Of a stretch of 6,243 bases of DNA, positions 1 to 5,025 are shown in pieces (the stretch's first letter is position 1; the number at the start of each line of letters is the position of its first letter). Location: positions 1-6,243 of the forward strand of contig JAEXKM010000468.1 of the NCBI GenBank assembly GCA_023445705.1. The letters run 5' to 3'. Both the position numbers and the translations under genes were made by a program. The notes beneath the pieces are model-generated. The model searched no databases and had not been told where the DNA came from. It worked only from the letters and a program-made list of their open reading frames with translations. Source of the DNA: Pseudomonadota bacterium. Its GTDB lineage: Bacteria; Pseudomonadota; Alphaproteobacteria; Caulobacterales; Caulobacteraceae.

Positions 1-3
1 GCT

Positions 4-33
4 AATATAGTCCTTCGCGGCGGAAAGCGCCAA
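4..33 (-). promoter_or_regulatory. Possible sigma-70-type promoter for the gene downstream of scpB
   Basis: Reading the minus strand just past the scpB stop codon, there is a TTGGCG (28-33) and a TATATT (4-9) separated by 18 bases, a reasonable match to a housekeeping promoter. The A/T-rich -10 stands out in this GC-rich sequence. In related genomes the gene after scpB is usually tatA, so this could give the Tat operon its own promoter. The downstream gene lies outside the window, so this is inference from sequence shape alone. Confidence 0.35.
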
Positions 34-39
34 CCGCTC

Positions 40-687
40 CTAGTGCGCCTGATCGTCCTCGCCCAGAAAATCCACATGGAATTCGGGCGCATCGCCCTCT
101 TCCAACGGATCTTCGTCCGGCCCGGCCAAGCCGGTCGGATTCGGCACGCTGAAGTCCGGCGGCAGATCCAGACTGAGCAGGCCGGCAGCCTTCATCTCGG
201 CCATGCCGGGAAGGTCGGAGAGCTGGGCCAGGCCGTAATGTTCGAGAAAGGCGTCGGTCGTCCCGTAGGTCACCGGCCGGCCCGGCGAGCGCCGACGACC
301 GCGCATCCGCACCAAACCGAGCTCCAGCAGCACGTCCAGGGTGCCTCTGCTGGCCTGAACGCCGCGAACCGCCTCGATCTCGGCCCGGGTGACCGGCTGG
401 TGATAGGCGATGATGGCCAGGGTTTCCTGCGCCGCCTTGGAGAGGCGACGGGGCTCCTCGCGCTCCTCGGTCATCAGGAAGGCCAGATCTTCGGCGGTCT
501 GGAAACGCCAGCGGCCCGCGACGCAGGCCAGCTCGACCCCCCTGCCCTCATACCGGCTCCCGAGCGCGGCGAGCGCAGCCTCGATATCGGCATGGGCCGG
601 TAGCCGCTTGGCGAGGTCTTCAACGCTCAATGGTCCCGCCGCGGCGAACAGCAGCGCCTCAACCTGGCGTTCGGTCTCGACGCTCAT
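40..687 (-). CDS. scpB: Segregation and condensation protein B (ScpB)
   Basis: ScpB is the winged-helix partner that binds ScpA and helps load and regulate the SMC complex, which compacts and separates newly replicated chromosomes in the cytoplasm. The 215-residue protein has the expected layout. A first winged helix covers about residues 3-78 and begins with the typical ETERQVEALLFAA opening. A second covers about 82-152 and includes LSKAAQETLAIIAYHQPVTRAE and the family signature around RRRSPGRPVTYGTT (131-144). The tail (about 188-213) is strongly acidic and probably disordered. The ATG at 687 overlaps the scpA stop by 4 bases (ATGA). Only a weak Shine-Dalgarno is visible, which fits translational coupling to scpA. 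It is the last gene of the ftsN-nagZ-scpA-scpB run. Family assignment is very secure. Confidence 0.97.
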   Translation of the reverse strand: MSVETERQVEALLFAAAGPLSVEDLAKRLPAHADIEAALAALGSRYEGRGVELACVAGRWRFQTAEDLAFLMTEEREEPRRLSKAAQETLAIIAYHQPVTRAEIEAVRGVQASRGTLDVLLELGLVRMRGRRRSPGRPVTYGTTDAFLEHYGLAQLSDLPGMAEMKAAGLLSLDLPPDFSVPNPTGLAGPDEDPLEEGDAPEFHVDFLGEDDQAH

Positions 688-1487
688 GGCCGCAGCTCGC
701 GCCGGGCGCGGAGGTAGATATCGGCGAACGCCTCGAGCTGGCGGGTCTCCAGCGCGCCTTCCTTCACCAATTCGAGGCTCGCAGAGAGGGTCGAGGCGAC
801 GTAGGAGGCGCGGCTTGGCCCCTCGCCCGAGGGCTTGAGCGGGGCGACGCCCGCCAGCGGGGTCCAGCGCTCCAGCTCGGGCAGCATGCCGCGCAGGCGG
901 TCACGGGCGTCTTCAAGCGGATAGGCCTGCTGGACGCGCGGCGTGTAATGGCGGCCCTGTTCCTTGCGACGCTGCTCCAGATAGGCGCTCATCAGGCCAT
1001 AGAGGTCGCCCTCGAGACGGGTCGAAGGAATGACCTTGATCGCCTGCGGGTCGCCGCGCACGAACACCTCGCGGCCCAACTGCGGGCCATCGCGCAAGGC
1101 GTCGGCGGCCTTGCGCATGGCGTCGAGCTTGGCGAGGCGAAAGGCCAGTTGCGCCGCCATTTCCTCGGCCGGCGGCTCCTCCGCCTTGGGACGCTCGGGC
1201 TTGGGCAGCAGCAGGCGTGACTTCAGATAGGCGAGCCAGGCGGCCATGACGAGGTAATCGGCGGCCAGCGAGAAGCGCACCCGCCGCGCCTGCTGAACGA
1301 AGGACAGGTACTGGTCCGCCAGCTTGGTGATGGAGAGCTGCAGCAGGTCCACCTTCTGATTGCGCGCGAGCGCCAGCAGGACGTGGAGCGGACCTTCGTA
1401 GCCGTCGATGTCGATGACCAGCGCCTCGCCATCCTCGGCCGCCGTATTGGCCGCCTGGAAGTCGAGGTTGGGCTGGAAGGTGCTCAC
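684..1487 (-). CDS. scpA: Segregation and condensation protein A (ScpA)
   Basis: ScpA is the kleisin subunit of bacterial condensin: its ends bridge the SMC dimer and its middle binds ScpB. The N-terminal signature is clear, with YEGPLHVLLALARNQKVDL at about residues 30-48, then SITKLADQYLSFV and the segment AADYLVMAAWLAYLKSRLLLP that normally contacts the SMC neck. A charged linker follows. The C-terminal winged helix (about 225-267) includes SYVASTLSASLELVKEGALETRQ. I chose the GTG at 1487 (267 residues). It overlaps the nagZ stop as GTGA, the same arrangement as the neighbouring junctions, and has AGGTGG (1493-1498) five bases upstream. An in-frame GTG at 1496 would add three residues (270 total) but has poorer ribosome-site spacing. 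The stop overlaps the scpB start by 4 bases. Confidence 0.96.
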   Translation of the reverse strand: MSTFQPNLDFQAANTAAEDGEALVIDIDGYEGPLHVLLALARNQKVDLLQLSITKLADQYLSFVQQARRVRFSLAADYLVMAAWLAYLKSRLLLPKPERPKAEEPPAEEMAAQLAFRLAKLDAMRKAADALRDGPQLGREVFVRGDPQAIKVIPSTRLEGDLYGLMSAYLEQRRKEQGRHYTPRVQQAYPLEDARDRLRGMLPELERWTPLAGVAPLKPSGEGPSRASYVASTLSASLELVKEGALETRQLEAFADIYLRARRELRP

Positions 1488-2506
1488 GCGGTCCACCTGC
1501 CCTCGAAGGCGGCGTCGAAGCGGGCGATCGCCTCCTCGACGTCGAAGGGTTCCGGGGTTTTCACGATCCTGCCCATGGCCGCCTTGGCGCGGCGGGCCGC
1601 CTGGCCGGACAGCGCCTTGGTTCCAGTCATGACGGCCTTCATCTCGGCCATGTCGCCGTTGCAGTGAAGGACCACGTCGCAGCCGGCGGCCAGGGACGCA
1701 CGGGCCCGATCGGCGAAGTCGCCGCCAAGAGCCTTCATGGACAGGTCGTCGCTCATTACGAGGCCGTCGAATCCGATCGCGCCGCGGATCACCTCGCGCA
1801 TAGCCTTCCTTGAGGTGGTGGCCGGACGCTTGGGATCGATGGCGGTGTAGACCACGTGGGCGGTCATCGCCATCGGCATGTCGGAAAGCACGCGGAAGGG
1901 CGCGAAGTCCCAGCCGTCGAGCTCATCGTAGCTCGTCTGCACCACCGGGAGATCCAGATGGCTGTCGGCCATGGCCCGGCCGTGCCCTGGGATATGCTTG
2001 ATGACCGGCAGGACGCCGCCAGCGATCAGGCCCTCGCAAGCCGCGCGGCCCAGCAAGGCGACGCCCTCCGGTGACTTCGCGTAGGCCCGGTCGCCGATGA
2101 CGTCGTGAGCGCCCTCGACCGGCACGTCGAGCACCGGCACGCAGTCGACATTGATCCCCAAGGCCGCAAGGTCGTGGGCCAACAGACGAGCCCCCAAGCG
2201 GGTGATCTCGCGTCGCAGCAGCGGGTCGTTGGCCGGCAGATCTCCGTAGGCGCGCCCCGGCGGGTAGCGACGCCAGTGCGGCGGTCCGAGCCGCTGGACG
2301 CGGCCCCCCTCCTGGTCGATCAGCACCGGGGCGTCGGGACGATCGACCGTGGCGCGAAGCTGGTCGACCAGCTTGCGCACCTGATCGGGCGTCTCGACGT
2401 TGCGCTTGAAGAGGATGAACCCCCACGGCTGGACGTCGCGGAAGAACGCCTCCTCTTCACGCGAGAGGCTTAGGCCCTGACAGCCGAGGATCGCCGCGCT
2501 GGTCAC
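1484..2506 (-). CDS. nagZ: Beta-N-acetylhexosaminidase NagZ (glycoside hydrolase family 3)
   Basis: NagZ is a cytoplasmic enzyme that removes N-acetylglucosamine from GlcNAc-anhydromuropeptides imported during peptidoglycan recycling. In many Gram-negatives its products feed AmpC beta-lactamase control. The 340-residue single TIM-barrel length fits the family. Visible motifs are the early WGFILFKRN (28-36), the substrate-loop IDQEGGRVQRL (63-73), KHIPGHG (170-176) followed by the mobile loop D181-S-H183, which carries the Asp/His acid-base pair typical of NagZ, and MSDDLSM (251-257). In that last motif D253 is the expected nucleophile by family alignment. No signal peptide is present, as expected for a cytoplasmic enzyme. 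The start is GTG at 2506, overlapping the stop of the upstream SPOR gene as GTGA. No strong Shine-Dalgarno is seen, so translation is probably coupled. All key catalytic residues appear intact. Confidence 0.97.
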   Translation of the reverse strand: MTSAAILGCQGLSLSREEEAFFRDVQPWGFILFKRNVETPDQVRKLVDQLRATVDRPDAPVLIDQEGGRVQRLGPPHWRRYPPGRAYGDLPANDPLLRREITRLGARLLAHDLAALGINVDCVPVLDVPVEGAHDVIGDRAYAKSPEGVALLGRAACEGLIAGGVLPVIKHIPGHGRAMADSHLDLPVVQTSYDELDGWDFAPFRVLSDMPMAMTAHVVYTAIDPKRPATTSRKAMREVIRGAIGFDGLVMSDDLSMKALGGDFADRARASLAAGCDVVLHCNGDMAEMKAVMTGTKALSGQAARRAKAAMGRIVKTPEPFDVEEAIARFDAAFEGRWTA

Positions 2507-3300
2507 TTGACGAAGCAGTTCTTTCCGGAGGCCTTGAGCTTGTCGCAGAAGGCGCTCGCCTCGGCGCGGCTACCGAACCCGGTGACCTGGGTGCGGTAGA
2601 GCGTCGAGCCGTTGCGATCGACCGCCTCGACGCGCTTGCCCTTGCCGCCGCCGGCCATGGCCGCGGCAGCGCTCCACTCGCGATCGGCGATCGCCTGGGA
2701 CGAGAAGGCGCCGATCTGGACCGAAGCCGATCCAGAGGCGGCCGGAGCCGGCTTGGGCGCCGTGGCCGGCGCCTGGGCCAGGGCCTGGTCGATGGTCTTC
2801 GGAGCCGGCGCGGCGGCCTTGGGCGCCGGCGGCGGCTGCACCGCGCCCTTCAGGGCCGGGGCCACCGGAGCGATGGGGGCAGCGGCGATAGGACCACCGG
2901 TCGGGGGGGCTGCACGGGGCGGAGGCTGGACAGTGACCGGCGCCGGGCGGGCCTGGGGCTCTTCCGGCGGCGCGGTGAAGTTCGGGGCGGCGGGGGCGGC
3001 CTCGCCCTCCTCGGTCTGATAGATTTGCAGGCCCTGGGCCGGATCGGCGGGCTGGGCCTCGGCCGGCGGCGCGCCCTTCATCTCGCCCACCGGCTCACCG
3101 ACGGTGCGCGGCGGCTGGCCCGCTTCGCGCACGCCAGAGCGGTAGAACATGATGATGGCGACGACCAACGCGATCAGGACGAGCGCGCTGAGGATAAGCA
3201 TCACGGGGGCGGGCCCGCCGCCCCGAACCGGTTGGCGCGCGTCGAAAGCGAGCGGCGCATCGGTCGGGGGCGTATAGGCGCCGCGATCGGGGTCGGACAT
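2503..3300 (-). CDS. ftsN: SPOR-domain membrane protein, likely cell-division protein FtsN
   Basis: The 265-residue protein has the FtsN layout. A short cytoplasmic head (1-31) precedes a single membrane helix (about 32-52, rich in Val/Leu/Ile/Ala). A long Pro/Ala-rich periplasmic linker (about 55-190) leads to a C-terminal SPOR domain (about 191-265) with VQIGAFSSQAIADREW and YRTQVTGFGSRAEASAFCDKLKASG. SPOR domains bind glycan strands lacking stem peptides at the division septum, and FtsN triggers constriction by activating septal wall synthesis. The only cysteines, C252 and C262, lie near the end of the domain and could pair in the periplasm. The ATG at 3300 has a good GGAG six bases upstream. 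It heads the operon with nagZ, scpA and scpB. From memory, the Caulobacter FtsN gene has this size and sits next to nagZ; sequence alone supports 'SPOR protein' firmly and 'FtsN' moderately. Confidence 0.82.
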   Translation of the reverse strand: MSDPDRGAYTPPTDAPLAFDARQPVRGGGPAPVMLILSALVLIALVVAIIMFYRSGVREAGQPPRTVGEPVGEMKGAPPAEAQPADPAQGLQIYQTEEGEAAPAAPNFTAPPEEPQARPAPVTVQPPPRAAPPTGGPIAAAPIAPVAPALKGAVQPPPAPKAAAPAPKTIDQALAQAPATAPKPAPAASGSASVQIGAFSSQAIADREWSAAAAMAGGGKGKRVEAVDRNGSTLYRTQVTGFGSRAEASAFCDKLKASGKNCFVK

Positions 3301-3306
3301 CGAAGG

Positions 3307-3310
3307 CTCC
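3307..3310 (-). promoter_or_regulatory. Ribosome binding site of ftsN
   Basis: GGAG on the minus strand lies six bases before the ATG at 3300. It fixes the start of the SPOR protein and is the clearest ribosome site in this operon, as expected for its first gene. Confidence 0.7.
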
Positions 3311-3325
3311 GAAAGGGACTCGGGA

Positions 3326-3349
3326 GCCGCGGCGCGAATCGCGCGCGGC
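3326..3349 (-). repeat. GC-rich inverted repeat in the ftsN leader
   Basis: The arms GCCGC-G-GCGCG (3326-3336) and CGCGCGCGGC (3340-3349) pair over ten bases with one bulged base and a three-base loop. In minus-strand RNA this would be a stable hairpin about 15 bases before the ribosome site of ftsN. No run of U follows on either strand, so it does not look like a standard intrinsic terminator. The GANTC site at 3336-3340 spans its loop. Confidence 0.5.
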
Positions 3350-3400
3350 GTTTCAGGGATTTTACCGAAGGGAGGCCGGCTTCGAAGCCCAGCCCGTCGC

Positions 3401-4573
3401 CTAATTCAGGACGTCGAGGTGGAAAAGTCGCCGATGCTCTTCGATAGCGAACCGGTCGGTCATGCCGGCGATGTAGTCACACACCACCCGCGCGCGGCCG
3501 GCCTCGTCGCGGTTCTGCGAGCGAGCGAACCACTCTGTCGGCAGGACGTCGGGTTCAGCCATGAACAACTGGAACATCTCGGCAAGAATTCGGCGAGCCT
3601 GGCTGCGCGTGCGGTTGACCTTCCAGTACCGGTACATCCGGTTCATCAGGAATTCCCGCAGCCGGGAGAGATCCTCCAGCATGTCCCGTGAGAACGAAAC
3701 CAGGGCGTGATCGAGGTTGCGGACGTCATCCGGCGAGGCGACCTTGGTCTCCCGCGCGCGGCGATTGGTCTCAGCCAGAACGTCGTCGACCATGGCCCCG
3801 ATCATGCGGCGGACGGCCTCCAGGCGCACGATCACCGGGTCGAGCCCAGGATAGTCCTTATACACGCCGGCCAGGATCGGCCCGATCAGGGGCACGTCCA
3901 ACAGCTCTTCAAGCTGGAAGAGCCCGGCGGCGACGCCGTCATCAACGTCGTGATTATTGTAGGCGATGTCGTCGGCCAGGGCTGCGACCTGGGCCTCCGC
4001 CGACGCCCAGGTCGAGAGACGAAGGTCGTACTCCTTGTCGAACTCGGCGATGGCGTTCCAGGAGGGACGGTCCAGCTTCTCGGCCACCGGGCCGTTGTGC
4101 TTGATCACGCCTTCCAGGGTTTCCCAGGTCAGGTTCAGCCCCTCCCAGCGCGGGTAGCGGCGCTCCAGCTTGGTGACCACGCGGAATGTCTGAACGTTGT
4201 GGTCGAAGCCGCCGAAGCGCTCCATTTGGATCTGGAGCTCGTCCTCGCCCGCATGGCCGAAGGGCGGATGTCCCAGATCGTGGGCGAGCGCGATCGTCTC
4301 GGCCAAGTCCGGCTCGAGTCCGAGGGCCGTAGCCAGCGAGCGCGCGACCTGGGCGACTTCCAGCGAATGGGTCAGCCGGGTGCGGAAGTGGTCGCCTTCG
4401 TGGGCGACGAACACCTGGGTCTTTTCCTTGAGCCGCCGGAAGGCGGTGGCGTGGATGATCCGGTCTCGGTCACGGGCGAAGGGCGTCCGGGTTCGGCTCT
4501 CCGGCTCGGCGACCTTGCGCCCGAGTGACTTGGCGGAATCTTCGGCATAGGGCGCGCGGGGCGGAGGGATCAT
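3401..4573 (-). CDS. dgt: Deoxyguanosinetriphosphate triphosphohydrolase-like HD protein (Dgt)
   Basis: Members of this HD-domain family hydrolyse dNTPs to deoxynucleosides and inorganic triphosphate, adjusting nucleotide pools in the cytoplasm. The type common in alphaproteobacteria is called dGTPase-like because substrate choice is often untested. With the ATG at 4573 the protein has 390 residues. Visible are SRTRTPFARDRDRIIHATAF near the N terminus, RTRLTHSLEVAQVARSLA carrying the first metal His (about H69), AHDLGHPPFGHAGE with the HD pair (about H98/D99), and LADDIAYNNHDVDDG, whose ADD (about 201-202) supplies the last metal ligand. The active site is therefore intact. An upstream in-frame ATG at 4624 would add 17 unconserved-looking residues and run into the erpA promoter region, so I rejected it; the ribosome site at 4573 is weak. 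In many alphaproteobacteria argS follows dgt; here ftsN follows after 97 bases. Confidence 0.95.
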   Translation of the reverse strand: MIPPPRAPYAEDSAKSLGRKVAEPESRTRTPFARDRDRIIHATAFRRLKEKTQVFVAHEGDHFRTRLTHSLEVAQVARSLATALGLEPDLAETIALAHDLGHPPFGHAGEDELQIQMERFGGFDHNVQTFRVVTKLERRYPRWEGLNLTWETLEGVIKHNGPVAEKLDRPSWNAIAEFDKEYDLRLSTWASAEAQVAALADDIAYNNHDVDDGVAAGLFQLEELLDVPLIGPILAGVYKDYPGLDPVIVRLEAVRRMIGAMVDDVLAETNRRARETKVASPDDVRNLDHALVSFSRDMLEDLSRLREFLMNRMYRYWKVNRTRSQARRILAEMFQLFMAEPDVLPTEWFARSQNRDEAGRARVVCDYIAGMTDRFAIEEHRRLFHLDVLN

Positions 4574-4651
4574 CGGATCTCGGCATGACGACGCCCTCTT
4601 GGAGGAAGGGCCTTGCGGCCTCATATAGACGAGGCAGAGGTTTTCCGCAGC
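4574..4651. promoter_or_regulatory. Divergent dgt-erpA promoter region
   Basis: These 78 bases separate the start codons of dgt (minus) and erpA (plus), so promoters for both are expected here. On the plus strand a TATAGA (4624-4629) and a TTGGAG (4599-4604) could form a promoter for erpA, but the 19-base spacing is long. AGAGG (4636-4640), eleven bases before the erpA ATG, is a possible ribosome site. The same A/T patch read on the minus strand (TATATG) might serve dgt. No iron-responsive operator could be recognised with confidence. Confidence 0.3.
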
Positions 4652-4984
4652 ATGACCACGACCGAACTCACCCTATCTCCCGCGGCCGCCAAGCGTTTGC
4701 GCGAAATCGGCGACGCCGAAGGCAAGCCGATCATGCTCCGCATCGCGGTGGAAGGCGGCGGCTGTTCAGGTTTCCAGTACCAGTTCGACCTGGTGGACAC
4801 CGCACAATCGGACGATCTGCGCATCGAGCGCGATGGGGCCGCGGCCCTGGTCGACGAAATGTCTCTCGTTCTGCTCAAGGGCTCGGAGATCGATTTCGTC
4901 GACGAATTGGCCGGCGCGGAGTTCAAGGTCCGTAATCCCAACGCCAAGTCGAGCTGCGGCTGTGGCGTGAGTTTCTCGATCTAG
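4652..4984 (+). CDS. erpA: A-type iron-sulfur cluster carrier (ErpA/IscA family)
   Basis: A-type carriers receive iron-sulfur clusters from the assembly machinery and hand them to target enzymes in the cytoplasm. The 110-residue protein has the family pattern: MTTTELTLSPAAAKRLREIG at the start, GGGCSGFQYQFDLVD with the first cluster cysteine (C40), and the C-terminal pair in SSCGCGVSFSI (C103 and C105), giving the conserved C-x(62)-C-G-C arrangement. All three ligands are present. The ATG at 4652 fits the family start. An upstream non-ATG start at 4613 would add 13 residues that do not resemble the family. It is divergent from dgt, and in many alphaproteobacteria the dgt-adjacent carrier is annotated ErpA; assignment to ErpA rather than another A-type carrier relies on that context. 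Its last codons lie inside a 22-base palindrome. Confidence 0.92.
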   Translation: MTTTELTLSPAAAKRLREIGDAEGKPIMLRIAVEGGGCSGFQYQFDLVDTAQSDDLRIERDGAAALVDEMSLVLLKGSEIDFVDELAGAEFKVRNPNAKSSCGCGVSFSI

Positions 4985-4993
4985 ATCGAGAAA
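4972..4993. repeat. Perfect 22-base palindrome over the erpA stop codon
   Basis: The half-site TTTCTCGATCT (4972-4982) is followed immediately by its exact reverse complement AGATCGAGAAA (4983-4993). It spans the last erpA codons and stop and directly abuts the GC hairpin at 4994-5015. It could fold as an RNA hairpin at the end of either transcript or be a symmetric protein-binding site. On the minus strand it supplies the TTTCTC that follows the GC stem. Confidence 0.85.
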
Positions 4994-5015
4994 GGGCGCC
5001 GCCGAAACGGCGCCC
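4994..5015. terminator. Hairpin between convergent genes, probable bidirectional terminator
   Basis: GGGCGCCG (4994-5001) and CGGCGCCC (5008-5015) form a perfect 8-base GC stem with a 6-base loop, lying ten bases after the erpA stop and ten bases after the stop of the convergent minus-strand gene. On the minus strand it is followed by TTTCTC, a short U-rich tract suitable for intrinsic termination. On the plus strand there is no U tract, so termination of erpA may be weaker or depend on stem stability. Confidence 0.7.
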
Positions 5016-5025
5016 AGCCTGACCA

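Larger units (their letters stand above)
3301..3400 (-). promoter_or_regulatory. dgt-ftsN intergenic region: leader with hairpin, GANTC sites and a candidate promoter
   Basis: This is the only gap of any size upstream of the ftsN operon. In transcription order it holds a perfect 12-base palindrome GGCTTCGAAGCC (3378-3389), a good -10-like TAAAAT (3359-3364) with a weak TTCGAA at -35 position (3381-3386, spacing 16), a GC-rich inverted repeat (3326-3349) and the ribosome site. Two GANTC sites occur, at 3336-3340 and 3317-3321. In alphaproteobacteria GANTC is methylated by CcrM and, with GcrA, tunes division genes. The promoter call rests on shape only. Read-through from dgt is an alternative, since no clear terminator follows dgt. 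Confidence 0.4.

Noticed and set aside
43..603. Plus-strand open frame opposite scpB
   Set aside because: Shadow of the conserved scpB coding sequence, with no family resemblance of its own.
3326..3349. Hairpin as an intrinsic terminator of dgt
   Set aside because: No U-rich tract follows the stem in the dgt direction; the next bases are TCCCGAG.
3707..4528. Long plus-strand open frame (273 codons) opposite dgt
   Set aside because: It lies fully antisense to a clearly conserved gene, has no ribosome site I can see and its protein resembles nothing; GC-rich genes often leave such open frames on the opposite strand.
3401..4573. dgt as an antiphage dNTP-depleting defence gene
   Set aside because: Some HD dNTPases do act in defence, but this one sits in a conserved housekeeping neighbourhood with no defence partner or mobile element nearby.
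4574..4624. Longer dgt start at 4624
   Set aside because: It adds 17 residues not typical of the family and would place coding sequence over the erpA promoter region.
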